From contig CM067509.1 of the NCBI GenBank assembly GCA_034509495.1, positions 3,060,956 to 3,124,955 of the forward strand: a DNA stretch of 64,000 bases, given 5' to 3'. The notes beneath the pieces are model-generated. The model worked only from the letters and a program-made list of their open reading frames with translations, had not been told where the DNA came from and did not search any database. Positions 1-12,889 of the stretch are shown here, piece by piece. The DNA is from Acestrorhynchus altus (taxonomy: Eukaryota; Chordata; Actinopteri; Characiformes; Acestrorhynchidae). Both the position numbers and the translations under genes were made by a program. The number at the start of each line of letters is the position of its first letter. Position 1 is the stretch's first letter.

Positions 1-2798
1 CTCTCTCCCTCCCTTGTCTCTGTCATATTCCTCCTCTGCTTCCGTTGCATCTATTTTGAGACCATCGAGTCCTTCATAACTTCTCGTCCTTTTCTCGTGA
101 GATGTGTCTTTATTCCCTACGATCGCCGTGGTGCACTACTGTTGCAGAGTAGCTTGGAGCAGTGTTGCCGGTCTTTTAATTCTGCTTGGTCCACTTCTTT
201 TCTCTCTCTCTCTCGCTCTCTCTCTCTCTCTCCCTCTTTCTCTCTCTATCTTATCTCTGGATATGTCTTTATCTGCCTGCTTACCCCTTTCTTTCCTCTT
301 CTCTTTCTCCCATTGGATTACTGTAGTCATCTTCTAATTTAGATTAATCTGAAAGCAGTGAATCATTTGTTTCAGTAATGGTTTTCATTACGATGGAGCC
401 GAACCCCAAAATCACTAAAACCTGCCATAATTAGACTCTTCCTTCTGCTGTCCTTACACAGTTTCTATGCCATCCTCCTGCCACGTTTACATGATCAACC
501 ACCTCCTCGTCTACCCATCCACAAGCAACCGACGCACTAACATATCCACCTGCCCTCTTTCTCCATTTCATTCTTTCCTTCTCCTCTTTCTCCCTCCCTC
601 ATGATCTCCCACTCAACCGGATCCCTTGCACTTCTGCCAGCCTTGGCTCAGACCGCTCCCCTACTGCATTATACCGCCTCCCGGCCGATAAAACAGCGGG
701 CGCAGAGAGAGCTCCAGGATCGATGGGCACGGTTTTTTCTCTGACCTCTTGCCGGCTGGCCCCTGGCCATATGGCCACTCAGCCAACCTGTGAACAGACA
801 GTCCAGTTCTGCCCTACACCACGCCTACCTCTCTAGGGCTTCCTGACTTGTGTTCATGGCATCAGGTGCAGACAGATTCTCCCTTCACTTGCTGAGGCCA
901 GGTGTACGGGTGTGTGGCATCGTCTCACTCCCCAGAATACCTACATGAGGTGTGGACATGCTCCAGTTTCCACCAGGCCACCCACTTCTTCCAAAATGAG
1001 GGAGCAAAAGCAAACAAGCCCCCACTAGCACTGAAATGCGGTAGACTGAACCATATTTTAGCACGTATTTTGCAGAATGTTTCTTTTGAAAAAGGATTGG
1101 TAGTTACTGCCAAAGACATCATCACTAAGATCTCCATGCAGCTAGAACATCAGGTACTGATTATGGCTTTTGCAATGGATGAGTTCCGTTAAACTGACAC
1201 TCATCTGCTCAGTCCCCAACTTAAAATTGGCATCCTAGAGATACATTTGAACCTTTTCTCACTTGTAAAGGCACATGTTCATGAACAAATTGTGTCAACA
1301 TGTTACACCTAACAACTGGCAACTGGTGTACTTTTCATCTGTACTGAAATGTTGCCTCTCGGTTTTGTCATCTTGAAGTCTTGCAATCTTTCTCTCCCCA
1401 CCTGAGAACTTGGGAAGTGCAGAGCTGCCAGGATATATTTCAGCCTTCCTTACAGTGCCCTCATTTACATTCTACATGCACACAGTCTACATATTCTCCT
1501 CTGCTAGCTGTTTACCCAAATGCCTTCCCTTGGAAAAAAAAAAAAAAGAAACAAGAGAGTTGCTAAAACAGCTGAGTTCAGCTTAGGGATATGTAGGCCA
1601 ACTTTATGTTCATTTGCTTTAAACATCAAAACTGTCCTTTCCAGACTTTGTTTCATCGTGAAGCGCGGTTGCTGAATAACACAAAACTTATATCAAAGTT
1701 GGCCTGAAGGTGGAGAAGATGCTAAGGTTCATGAAGGTTTTTCGGCATAAATTTGTCTCGGATTGAAACACACACTTTCCAGCGAGTCTATCTTTTTGAT
1801 CTGTACTGGCTTCCTGCTGAGGTGAAGGCAACTTTCTTCACAAGTAGTTCTCAGTCACACTTCTAGGTCTAGGGGAGCTTTGCAAGCTTGGAGCTTTCCA
1901 TACCCAAACCACTCCTAAGGGTGTGTTAAATTAAGTGAGGAGGTATTTTCAGAGCACGACATGACCTAGAAGAGGGAATGTCAGCCATAGTTTGTGATGA
2001 TAGTATGAAAAAGATGAAAGCACAAGTGTAAATGGCAGTGAAAACAGCAGTGTAAACAGTGGTATAAAGGGTGGTGTTAAAGGTTCAATCACTTCAATCT
2101 GAGATGGGAAATCAAGGGGAAGTAAACATTAGTTTGCTACTGCAAACAAGCATAAATCAGACTAAAGTCTGAACTTTTTTATATCGAATAACGAAAAGCA
2201 AAAGAGGATTGTGCTACTAGTATGTATTGATAGTTGGCAATCTGTTCTGAATGTGAACGCTCTATTTAGTTGGTGCAGCTGCATATGAAGCAGAGAAGCC
2301 ACTGATGGGCTACTTCCTACCCTGCTTGCTCTTCTGTAAGCCCCGCCTCTGCATGTTCTTTAACATGCACTTATCAAACATGCTGAGTGAGCAGGAGACC
2401 TGCTGATACTGCCACCTGCTGAGGGTGGATGTCCCTCTCAACAGGCTCCGGTTGATGCTTGATCCTTGTGGTATTTTGACCAAAGCATGTTACAAACATT
2501 TTATTAAGACTTTTTTCACCGTTTTTGTTTCACTTGGATACATCAAAACATGAACATGAAATTAATTACTAATAGTACATGCCAGTTAATACTAAATGCA
2601 ATTAAATTGTACCACTTCAGCTCTCTATTTAGTGGAAAGAACTGCAGATCAGTTTTCTTTAAAGTGTATATATATGTGTAAGTGTATATATATGATATAC
2701 TCACAATTAATCTTTTTATTAATTATTATCTATTGGAATATATTGGATGTTTATAAACTCCTAAATTGTCTGACAGCTGTCCCTTTTTTCTTTATCAG
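1..2798 (+). other. tmeff1: Partial upstream intron of tmeff1
   Basis: No coding exon is supported here. The stretch holds a CT microsatellite near 200-247, a pyrimidine-rich zone at 540-600, a short poly-A at about 1531-1545 and a TA/GT-rich stretch at 2660-2700. Short open frames at 97-342, 902-1192 and 1381-1566 show no recognisable domain and no consistent splice context. The region 640-900 is more GC-rich than its surroundings but I recognise nothing in it. This must be intron, because the next exon starts in the middle of a protein domain. Confidence 0.75.
200..247. repeat. (CT)n microsatellite, interrupted
   Basis: Alternating tc units with interruptions (cg, ccc, ttt). The frames that read Ser-Leu repeats across it are a by-product of the dinucleotide. 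Confidence 0.9.
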
Positions 2799-2928
2799 TG
2801 TAACAACGACTATGTCCCAGTGTGTGGCTCTAATAATGAAAACTACGAGAACGAGTGTCTCCTACGGAGGGACGCTTGCAAGCAGCAGACTGAGATCTTG
2901 GTGGTCTCGGAAGGATCCTGTCCCGTCG
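2799..2928 (+). CDS. tmeff1: tmeff1 internal exon: most of the first follistatin/Kazal domain
   Basis: Internal exon of tomoregulin-1, a single-pass membrane protein with two follistatin-like modules and an EGF-like domain in its ectodomain. The 130-bp exon reads from phase 0, beginning CNNDYVPVCGSN and ending EILVVSEGSCPV plus one base (phase 1). Kazal spacing is visible: C-x7-C, C-x10-C, C-x6-C, C-x13-C, with the family motifs PVCGS and YENEC. The acceptor is a pyrimidine-rich tract ending tttatcag, with a branch-like ctgac at 2770-2774. The donor is cg|gtaagt. The residues resemble TMEFF1 more than TMEFF2, chiefly in EILVVSEGSC. The a or b teleost duplicate cannot be decided. The start of the domain and the signal peptide lie in exon(s) upstream of the window. 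Confidence 0.93.
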
Positions 2929-3315
2929 GTAAGTTTGCTCCCTGTATGTGTTTACATTGTGTGCTTCTCAGTGGAGTGTTTATGTTTAACTGTAACTTGG
3001 TGTCCCTTTTGTTGTCTGGCATCTGACATCACATGACCACTGTTGTGAATGATTTGTGTGTTTAAGAGCAAATTGTGAGCAAAATTTCAAGACATTTTTT
3101 GAGTTTCTGGTTTATATTTACAAAGCAGCACTAAACAGCAGAACTATGATTAGGAATGGCTATGAAAAACCTTTCATGAATTCTTTAATTCAACGTTTGA
3201 AAAAATAAAATATTTAATATGGAATTAAAGGAACAGCTTAATAAAACCAGAAAATTGTACAATAAACTGAGACCCTTTTAACTATGGCTTACTATGTGGG
3301 ATGTAAAGCTTATTT

Positions 3316-3895
3316 GGTGTGGTGTAGTGGATAACAACAAAGCCTTCCAGAGACTAGGATTCAATTGTTCAGCCAGTAAATCACACCACTCTACATCAGA
3401 ACGAGTCCTTGGGCAATATTCCTGCCTGTGTTATATTATTCAAATCTAAATTGTTCTGGATAAGATCATCAGACAAATTTCAGACAGAGAGGCAATGGCA
3501 GAGGCAATGGTGGTTGGCATTTTTTGACACACTTGGGTTCAAGTCCCTATCTGGGTGAAGTTGCCATGTTCCCAAGGTTTCTTCCTGGGATTTAGTTTGT
3601 CTCCCACAGTCCAAAAACATGGAGATGAGCTGCGTTGGCTAAAGGTAAATTTAGGTAAATTGGTGTGTGTGAATGCCTCTTTGTGTGTGTTAATGGGTTA
3701 ATATGTGTGTAAATGAGCATATGCCCAGATATGGATTGGCATTCTGTTCTGGGTGATCCCTCCCCAATGCAGTCCAGATACAGAGTATACTGTGTGCTGG
3801 CTGCTGCTTTTTGCTGGTGTGTGTTGATTGAGTGCTGAGTGTGCTTGTAAATTGTCCTTGGGTATTTGGAAAGGTATTATATAAGCAAATTAATT
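3316..3895 (+). mobile_element. tRNA-derived SINE remnant, possibly two joined heads
   Basis: A polymerase III box A-like stretch (ggtgtagtggataac, from 3321) and a box B-like ggattcaattgtt (3358) open the element. A second box B-like gggttcaagtccc lies at about 3536-3548. The body has the fish SINE module around cccacagtccaaaaacatgg (3603-3622), and the tail has a gggtatttggaaaggtatt-type sequence followed by tatataagcaaa. Together these fit a tRNA-headed SINE with an LINE-like 3' tail. It is diverged and probably inactive. Family not assigned. Confidence 0.65.
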
Positions 3896-4234
3896 TGTCC
3901 AATAACCTGATCTCTCATACCTTCTTTTCTACTTATTTTGATATGCAGTGATTTGTGTGACAAACTGCTGCTGATACTAGACAGACATTAAACTCATGGG
4001 TGTTGCACACTGGACACGCCGTGCCAATGAAGTGGCCCAAAATTGTTTTGAATTAGTTGATAAATGTTACAACATAACTTTCATTTGACATTTTGTACCT
4101 TAAAGTTAGAAAACAGTAACTTTGTGAGAATTATTCTGTACCCTCACTAAATTATGATAAATTATTTAATTTAACACAATAATTTAACACTAAATAATCT
4201 CAACCAATAAAGGAAGAGTGTGAAAGGAGACCCA

Positions 4235-4580
4235 GAAAGCAGACCCCCTTATCCAGAGCGACTTACAAAAGTGCTTTGCTGTTCACTCAGAATATCCATA
4301 ACTAGTAGACGAGGCTAGAATCTAGAGATTCCTCACGCTTAGATCCTGCTGAACACAGATGTCTTTCTGGAGTTAAATACTCCTGAAACAGATGAGTCTT
4401 CAGTCTGCGTTTGAACACAGTAAGGGACTAACAGGGGAAGTTTGTTCCACCATTTTGGTGCCAGGACATAGTCGGGATGCATGTATTCCTTGTGTTTTGA
4501 GGGATGGTGGGTCAAGCCGAGCTGTACTTCAAACTCGAAGGGCTCTTGGTACAGCTCGAGGGTGCAACAGAGTCTGCAAA
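4235..4580 (-). mobile_element. L2-like LINE 3' end, 5'-truncated
   Basis: On the minus strand it reads a C-terminal reverse-transcriptase tail of the type FKRRLKTHLFQEYLTPE, then a stop and a 3' end reading as gtcgctctggataagggg. This matches what is known of L2-clade LINE 3' ends in fish. It shares long near-identical stretches with the copy at 55500-55935, for example around the actcctgaaacagatgagtc segment. No full ORF remains. Confidence 0.65.
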
Positions 4581-4952
4581 CTGAGTCTGTTATGTATCAG
4601 TATAAAACACAGAACTGCATATAATCCAAAAAAATTGGGTTGCCTAGAAAGAAAGTGTACAACATTTAAGCAAGGAGCTTTCTTCTTTTTTTACAGGGCT
4701 TCACGGTAACTTTTTAAAGTTTCCGAGAACTTCAATGTTACCGTTATCCCTAATTAAAGCATCTCAAAATCCATAGTTTGGTGAAAGAGAGTTAGGTACA
4801 ATCCTCTAATGATCCGCTGCACAGTAAACAACATGTGCACCAAACTATGAGTTTCATAGAAGCTAAAGTCTGTAAACAACTGGACGTATTTCAAGATCTC
4901 AAGTACCTCGGAGCATAGTTTCTCTAAATAACTACTAATGTAAGGTCAGTAT

Positions 4953-4954
<2 letters not shown>

Positions 4955-5018
<64 letters not shown>
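4955..5018. repeat. (GT)n microsatellite
   Basis: About 32 uninterrupted gt units. Confidence 0.97.
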
Positions 5019-5023
<5 letters not shown>

Positions 5024-8000
5024 AAGTTACTAAACTCCTTCATCTTTCTATTTTTAATAGAAAACCTGCTGCAATACATCTGTGCCAAAATTCCAGCAGC
5101 TTAATGGGCTAAGGATCCAAGTCGTTTGCTCTAAGTTCCTTGATTAGGAAGTGCTTTGAGCATATGGTACCACATTACCTGAGATATTTGGCTGCTAATA
5201 ATGTACTGTAGGTTCTCTGCAAGTTGTTTACCAACCTAATTTGGGAATAAAATATGCACTGCTGTATGTGCTTCATAGCATTTACAAACTCCTGGAAAAG
5301 CCTAATGGATATATGAGATATTTTTCTCTGCGTTGAAAAATTAGAAGGATAAGAGTTCTCCTTCCTCTTGTAATGAAAATGGTCGTAGAGTATACAATAC
5401 ACAGCGAACACAATATTCTATTGTCTATTCTATTATATTGGATTTGGAAAAGAATCATGAATGTAAGGTTACATTCAGGGGGATTTTTGCCTTCAGTCTT
5501 GGCTTCTGTAAGGGACATGGTCTTCAGTGGGGTTCAGCTGAGATCATTGGCTTGGACAGTGTCTGCTTGTCTTGGAACACTGTGTAGCAGCTTTAGTAAT
5601 ATCTATCAGAATAATATTAGTTGGCGCAATGCTTATCATTTATAACGGATCTAAACATAATATGTATGTAAGTACATAATTAATTACTAATACGTATCAT
5701 TATTATAACCTATATGTGTGAATGGGCATAAACACCCTACAATTAAAGCACTGAAGTGATTTCAATGCTCTGTAGAGTGTGATCACTGTTAGGCTAATCT
5801 TATAATTAGGCTCAGTCTGAAACTAAGTTGTTTGAAAATAGGATTATATTTTTGAGGGAAATGCGAGGGCAATGTGGATCAGTATCATTTAGCCTGTGTT
5901 ATTGCAATTAATGAGAATTAATGAAATATTGACTTTTGTAAATATTTGTGCGCTGAGTACAGTGTCATTCTTGTGTCTGATGTGTTTCTGAAGGTGTTTG
6001 GATAAACCAGGGTATTCACAGTAGCCAGCAGGCAAAATAATAAAGCTGGGTTGCAGTAGTGTTTTTTTGTTTGTTTGTTGTTGTTTTTTTTTTAGTTTTG
6101 ATATATTACAAGGTATATAGCAGCTATAATTGTAATGTGGTTACAATTATACTATAATAGCAACGCTTACAGTGTTGACAGTGTTTAATTGTGATAGTAC
6201 AAATGAACTGAAATCAGCCATGGGGTAAGCAAGTAACCTACAAGGCCTTGCTTGGACAAGGGTTTGTCTATAAATCATATGAAATGCTTACATATTTAAA
6301 AGCTTTATTTACCCTCTCTCACCTTTATGGTATAACAGCCTGTTATCAAAGAAACAATCAGCCATAATACATACATTAATAATAGGCAACTAATGGCTTT
6401 TGTTATGAAAACCGTTTGTGGTGTAGTCTACAGGGTTTAGCTTTAAAAAGGTACTGAATATCCATTAGAGAAAAAAAAGCCGATGTAACAAACACATTCT
6501 AATAAAGTATTTAATTATTCAGGTCCGGGCTACACTACGGCACTATAGTTTGTTTATGTCTTGCAAACGTAATGAATAAGGCGAGGGAGTGCAAAAGTGT
6601 ATAACATTTTGAGACCAGCGTTCATTTTTGCTGGAAGGTGAATCTTACCAAGTGAAAAAGCAAGGACTTCACATGATTCATTAAAACCTTGATTAATTGT
6701 CTTTGCGTGAAAAGGCAAAGGACCTGTTTGATTTGAATATTTTGACTCTATGGCTTTGAAGAATGAAATCACAATACATAGGCGTCTACTTTATTGCAAA
6801 CACCCATCTCATACTTCATTTCTTGGGGCTCTTTATATAGTCCAGACACTGCCAACATCATTGATCATTGGTCTGTGTCTGACTACAGGACTGCCGTTAA
6901 CCAGATATTATTGGATGGATCATTGCGAGCACATCAATAACACTGACAAGCCAGTGATACAGTCGTGTACGTGGGGTGGAATGAGTGGGGTGGTTGAGAG
7001 TGGGCTCACCAAGCAATATTACTCAGTTTGGAGCATCTGAATAAAGGCTAGAGCAGGGGTATTTATTTAAAATGTAATTTTAATTAGAGAAAATGTTCTG
7101 GTAAAAGCTCTGGTACACCTTAATATCAAACTTGCATTATCATGCAGCACTATGTCTTATATATTGATGGAGCCCAGTAGTTTGAAGTTTGAAAATGTAA
7201 TGTAGTCAGCAATGAAATGTCAAATCAAATTACAATCGAATTTATTTGAACAATATTTATTGTCAGATTTCACACCAAACTAAATGAATAATGAAGTGCT
7301 TCATAAATCTAATAAATAATTGTAATAATTTTCACCACTAATGCCAGAGTTTGTTGAAGGGTGGGAGTTATTCTGTAAACAGACACCATGTAGAGTGTTC
7401 TGAGAACTTCCATATTTCAACCAGTGATTGTATTTAGAACATCTTTGGCTTGACCGGAGACACCCCTGTCCACCTGAGAACATCTTAAAAGAGATTCCAT
7501 TGGCCTTTTTTTTTTTTGGCCTGGGGCAACAAGATAGCATTTTCTGCAGCCCTGCCCTGTATGTGTTCACGCACGTACCTGATTGGCTGAGTAGCATCAC
7601 ATACATAGAATCCATTGAATTGGTCTGTGAGTTTTTTGTACTTTAAAGGGTAGATTAGTTATGCCTGTTAAAAAAAGGAATCAATATAGCAGATCCATAA
7701 TCACACCTAGCATCCAATCAGTTCCTCTGTTTGCAGATGCTCCAGTAGGCAAACATGAAACACAATAAGTAAACTTCTGTTTTGAGTTGTCTCTTTTGGA
7801 ACTGCTGTTTTTCCCCGGTTCTTGACGTTTGGGTTAAATACTTCACACAAACGCTTGTGTTCATTTCCCAATCAAAGTCAAAATACTTGACCAGCTGCAG
7901 CAACTGCAAGTGGGTGTTGTGTTCTGAAAGAATATTCCAAGATGCTTGATCTCGCATCAAATTCCACTATTTATAGCAATCATGCTTGAAAAAGAAGAAA

Positions 8001-8554
8001 AAAAACACAGCCGAGATTGGCCTTCGCACTCCGAAGCACTTCACAGACGCCGGCCCTGGGGCTATTCGAGCTGGCTTTGAGTTTGAAGATTCCTTGCTTC
8101 CTTTCTGCTGTGCTGTAAATAACTGTAGACTCATGAGGTTTTGAAGCTTGGCTTTATAAGTGAGGTTGACCGGTAGTCTCTCTTGCTGGAGAGGGAAATG
8201 TTTATTCTTAAACCTTCGTTCGGTCTTGGCCCTAAAGATTAGTGCCAAAATGGCCTTTTGTGTCGGTGACGTTCCGTTATTGCTTCTGGGAGACAGATGT
8301 TTGGTGCCTAGGCTGCTGCTGAGTCAGTCTTCATTAAAGAGCACCTAAATGCTCTAAACTTCTTCAGAGACACTCGAGGGATGCTGCAAGAGAGAATGAG
8401 AGTTCAACTCAAGCTGCTTTGCTGGCATTGCAAATAATGATGGATATATTAATCCTGGGTTACAAAGTTTGAAAAGGCAGATTTTGTCATATTTAAGTGG
8501 TCGTGTAACAAAATCATATTTATATTTGATGAAATCAGTCAGTATTTTAGCCGT

Positions 8555-8988
8555 TTTAGCTTCTTCCTGAATAGGGTCATGGTTAATCCAGAGCCCACCT
8601 GGAGTCATCAAGCATAAGGCAGTAATACCCCCTGGACAGGGCACCAGTCTATGGCAGGGTAGGACAGATACACACACAGTCACAGGGGTCAGTTCCCCTA
8701 CATCTGCATTTTTGGGAGGTGGGAGGGAACAGGACAGTGACACAAACGGGGACTGAACCCACAACCCCAGCTCCCTGGAGCACACTCATACTCATTTGAC
8801 CCACTGTGTTTTGCCCACATGTCCACACACAGTAATACACACATGAGCACACATGCCCAGAGCAGTGGACAGCCCTCAGCACCAACTAGGAAGTACAGTG
8901 CCTTGCTCAACATGTCATGTCCTGCCAGTTCAGGGATTCAAACCATCGACCTTCCAGTTCCCTAACCACCAGGCCACAGCTGCTCCCT
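8555..8988 (-). mobile_element. tRNA-derived SINE, minus orientation
   Basis: On the minus strand the head reads agctgtggcctggtggttag, a box A-like start, followed by a ggtttgaatccc box B about 40 bases on. The body carries the common fish 3' module with ccctgtccaggggg and ggattaaccatgaccctatt. The element is about 430 bp. Long open frames here (8354-8785 and 8649-8885, minus) are readings of this SINE, not genes. Confidence 0.7.
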
Positions 8989-9064
8989 GTGGTTTGTGTG
9001 TTAGACTGTGGTTTGTGTGTTTGTGCTAAACTGAGATATTGTCCCATCATGGTTCAGAATTCAT

Positions 9065-9190
9065 ACTGTACCCCTGCCCTGTATATTTCAGCGTTTTCCC
9101 TGCATTAACATCCCCAGTTCACCATATTAGGGGCTTGCAAATTAGCAGGGCAGGGAGCACTCCAGGACCAGATTGGAGTACTGGGCCTGT
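9065..9190. mobile_element. Short inverted-repeat element (MITE-like), degenerate
   Basis: Left arm cccctgccctgtatatttca and right arm agcagggcagggagcactcc are partly complementary. The right end reads ccaggaccagattggagtac. The sequence is related to the clearer copy at 16372-16525. It is a common type of palindromic repeat in fish. No target-site duplication is visible. Confidence 0.5.
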
Positions 9191-9203
9191 TTATTGTGTC
9201 TGG

Positions 9204-9512
9204 GCTGATAAGAAACCAGTCTGAATGGATCAGGCAAAACCCCCACTGTGCCATTCTATAGTCTGCATTATTCTGCTTTGATAATGTTGCTCACTGTAAT
9301 AAACCGGAAATGGAAACATTAGCACATGAACGCTTGTGGAATTCTGCAGGAATTCTGTGCTGATAAAAATCCAGTCTGAATGGATTGGGCAGAACCTTTG
9401 CTGTGCCCTTCTAAGGCTTTTAATATTGTACTTTTGTAATATAATATACTCCACTAAAGTCAAAATGGAAACATTACAACATGAACACATCTGGTGTTCC
9501 GCCGAGATTTAT
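9204..9512. repeat. Two-unit tandem duplication, about 154-bp period
   Basis: Unit 1 (9204-9357) and unit 2 (9359-9512) both begin gctgataa, share ccagtctgaatgga soon after, and end near aaatggaaacatta plus a catgaac stretch. They are diverged but alignable along their length. No coding sense is evident. Confidence 0.65.
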
Positions 9513-9559
9513 TTAATAATACAAGATTCAGGGTAGAATATAAGTTAGAAATTACACAA

Positions 9560-10319
9560 TACGTTACATTTATGGTCACTTTTCCAGAAACCCAAGGTCA
9601 CCGTGCGAAATACTAAAACCACATTTTTTAAAAATGATAACATTAAACCAAAGGTTTAGAATATAAAGGCACTAAACAGGGTAGGCAATCCTAAACAAAT
9701 GTGCCTTAAGATGGAGTTATAGAAATAGAATAATAATAGAGTCCAACTGATGAATAGATAAAGAGACAGTTATAGAATCTGGGTGCATTATAACTGATAG
9801 TGCCAGTAAGACTGAGATGGCTGAACAGTTTGGGAAGATCGGAGGGAGCACTATAGAAGTGCGGGAGATTGGAGAGGTAAGAAGGGACGAGGTTGTGAAG
9901 AGCAGAAAGAGTTTGTAATCAGTCTGCTATTTTACCAGAAGCAGCCAAGGAGACTAAGTAGAGGGTTGCTTTGCTTCCTCAATATTACGGGCAGCTCCGT
10001 TTTGGATAAATTGGAGCTTGGGAAGCTATTTGATTGGAAAAGTATTACAGTAATCAATCCGAGAGGTTACCGAGGCTTGAGTGAGGATGTCTGTGCTATG
10101 CCGGGAGAGGGCAGAGCTTGGGCTTGCAGTGTTATGGAAATAAAAGTAAGCAGTCTGGGACAGATTAATGATGTGATGCTCAAAAGTAAGCATATTATCC
10201 AGGATGGCTGTGAGGCTCTTGAGTTGGGAGGAGGGAGGTACTGAGAAGCCTTTAGTGCAAAAAGTCAAACAGTGAACTTTGGATACTAAAGGTTTGGGAA
10301 CGAAGGAGGAAAAGCGCAA
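9560..10319 (-). mobile_element. L2-like LINE fragment with decayed reverse-transcriptase C-terminus
   Basis: The minus-strand frame at 10319-10026 carries motifs of the C-terminal region of L2/CR1-type reverse transcriptase: LTAILDNMLTFEHHI and TQASVTSRIDYCN, compare the family pattern around FVTSRLDYCN. Downstream, broken frames continue with KLQFIQNGAAR-like and DYKLFLLF-like segments. Stops and frameshifts show it is dead. It abuts a Tc1-like remnant at about 10325. Confidence 0.7.
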
Positions 10320-10324
10320 TTAAA

Positions 10325-10870
10325 CTGTATATGAGACTCTTTGTCAGGCCTTTAATGTAGCTGCCTTCAGGTGCTGCTTGTTTGTGGGCCTTTCTGTCTT
10401 CAGTTTTGTCTAGGGTGAGTCTCTTGATGGTAGGTGACTGGCTGCCATGTAAGAACCTCCAGCTACTTCTATGAGAAGTCACATCATCAATAAACATCAG
10501 TGACCCAGTTCCATCACAACCATACATGCCCATGCCATAGCAGTGCCTCTATCATGTTTGACTGGTGTGATATGCTTTCCTTTCGCTTTCAATACTGCAG
10601 TTTATCTTGGTTTCATTATTGCAAAGAACCTTGTACTGGATCTGGGCAGGTCTTTTATTGTCTGTTCTGGTCTTTCTGTCGAGTTATCAGTGTTATCACC
10701 ATCTGCCATAAGTACTTTTAAACCACTACTTTGACTTGTTTTTTCTTCACCAAGAAATTATTTACCATCAACTTCTTCATTTCTCGTCTGTGATCTTCCA
10801 GGTGTTTGTGGCTGAGCTCATCGGTGCATGCCTTCTTTTGAAAAATGTCCCTGAATCTGCTCTTCAGACA
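10325..10870 (-). mobile_element. Tc1/mariner-type transposon remnant, minus orientation
   Basis: Plus-strand text resembles the complement of a common fish Tc1/mariner transposase gene, with landmarks gtgctgcttgtttgtgggcc (10373), gtcacatcatcaataaacat (10479), a ccatacatgcccatgccata stretch, and gtttgtggctgagctcatcg (10803). The middle is shortened, so much of the transposase is missing. Identified from remembered family sequence; no open transposase frame remains. Confidence 0.6.
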
Positions 10871-12889
10871 AATTTCCAGCCACTTTTCAGCCTGTGAAAA
10901 AAATATATATAATTTTCTAAACAGGGATATTTTTGCTTAACCAAACTGTATGTATGTCATAACATTACTAAAGTTTTTATTATTCCAATGTTTGTTGCCA
11001 AAAAAGGCTAATTCTGGGTTTTCTAAACCAGTATTTGTTAAAAATTTGGTAAAATCGTTTTATCTTTTATTTGGCTTCTGACATCAACAGTAATGAACGA
11101 TCTCTGGTTTTATTAGGTGATTTAAAGATTGCATATGTATTTTTTAATCTGCAACAAGTGTTTTGTCCAACATAAATTCCAATTTTGCTCTTTAAAACCT
11201 AGTTTAAAGTGCTTAAAATTTGAGTTCAGCTGTGTCCGTAGTTCATTTGATGATCAAATAGAGAGGATGTTTCCCTCTACATGTAGGGATGTATGGCATC
11301 CTTTCAAATCTTAATGGTCTCATTGGTCATTGTATTTTCTATAATGCACTACATTGCATTGCTTTATAGGAAACGGACAAACCTCTTACTGGCTGCTTTT
11401 CATCAAGTTCACTCCTGAAATCTCCACACGTTCATTCTGGACCCCCTAACCTGCATTTTTCAAATGTGCTGAGTGGATGGGAGGTGTGCTGATACTGTGG
11501 GGTAGATGTATTTTTTTGAATTAATAAAGCTGGTGCTTTCCTTTCTGATAGCTCCAGTTTGGTTCCGCTGAGCCCAGGTTGTTCTCGAGGCAGTGGTTGA
11601 TTGAGAGAAGAGATTAAAAGTCTAGAATTAAGTAGAATTGAGTCTACTGTGGCTCCATATTTGCCTTGACAGCTCTTGCTTTGTTGCATGCGAAGTTTGA
11701 GATCTTTCTCGCACAGTGTTACAGGAAAAGGCACAGTCAGCCAACCGGGTTCTGGAAGCAGATTACCATTACTACCAGTGTGTGGAGGTGATGTTCTGCT
11801 CTCCAGTGTCAACAACATCATATTTTCCCAAAGTCATTGCTTCAATTTACTAATTTTACTAGGTTTGACGTACTGTAACTGTGGGGGTTATAAAAATAAC
11901 TCATCAAGAGTGTTATGTATGCATTCGCCTGTTTTACAGCTCTGTTCTGGTTGTGCTGGATTTTGCTTGGATTGAGGAACCATTATTGAGGCTCATCGTA
12001 TTTCAGTTTCATGTATTAAACTGTCATTTTTCAGTTACAAGAGGAGAATAGTTTGACATTCTAAGCCTCCTTTAATGTTGTATGAATAAATCGCTGCTGT
12101 ATCATATCTATACAGTTGGTCAATGATCCCGCTGCTGTTTCTTTGAAACAAAATAAATGCAGGCAATCTTGCTGTGTGTGTCAGCGTGAGTGTAAATGTG
12201 CCTAATGATATTGAAGGAGTTTAGGATTGAAAGCAGCAGAACGCCAGTGTTGAGATAGCTGTGCTTAAAGATAATAACTGCAAAACACACGAATAATTAT
12301 GCGTGGAAGGTGAGAGGTAAGATAATTAATCTCGCTGAGCGAAATATTAGATTTATACTCCAGATTAAAGACATTTACTCTTGTTAGGGTATCATTCGAG
12401 GGGGTGTTTTTGTGCTATATTGTCAGTATGAGCCGGTATGCGGTAGTGATTCAGTAACAGCAGGCTGCATGTGCGTGAGCAAGTGTTCCCTGTGTTCAGA
12501 ACCCAATTCAGCTAAAGAAAGGGACGAAAACAGGAACGTCAGCACTGGAGACAGCTCTGTTCTTACCCTCATATCTCTCTTTCTCACGCTGTCTTCATTT
12601 CTGTGCATTTGTTTACTTGCTGACTTTTGCTCATATGGTATCAGTGAAACATTTAGAGTCTCAATAAGTGCTTTTAACATTAGTTTGAAAAAGAAAATAT
12701 TCAGACTGTTATTTAGGCAATGCCTCCTTTTCATACGGAGGACCACACTGCATTTGTTTAAAATCTGGGTAAGATCAGACTGTTCTCACATTTGCACATT
12801 ACTCACATTATAAAATAAATAAAACAGGTAAACAATAGCTTACCAGTTACAATAATGTGCTTTCAGTAGAGCAGTAGATATATTTGGAG

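Noticed and set aside
97..342. Two overlapping + strand ORFs and a minus ORF at the window start
   Set aside because: They read through a CT microsatellite; composition artefact with no domain.
2929..3036. Extension of the first exon past the gtaagt donor
   Set aside because: The frame runs on to 3026, but the sequence after 2928 loses the linker motif, while the splice to 26387 restores it.
12412..12813. 133-residue + ORF with a CGSD-like start resembling a Kazal fragment (YEPVCGSD)
   Set aside because: The YEPVCGSD resemblance is tempting next to tmeff1, but the following cysteine spacing and YxN motif are absent, and no consensus acceptor and donor bracket it. A decayed exon copy cannot be fully excluded.
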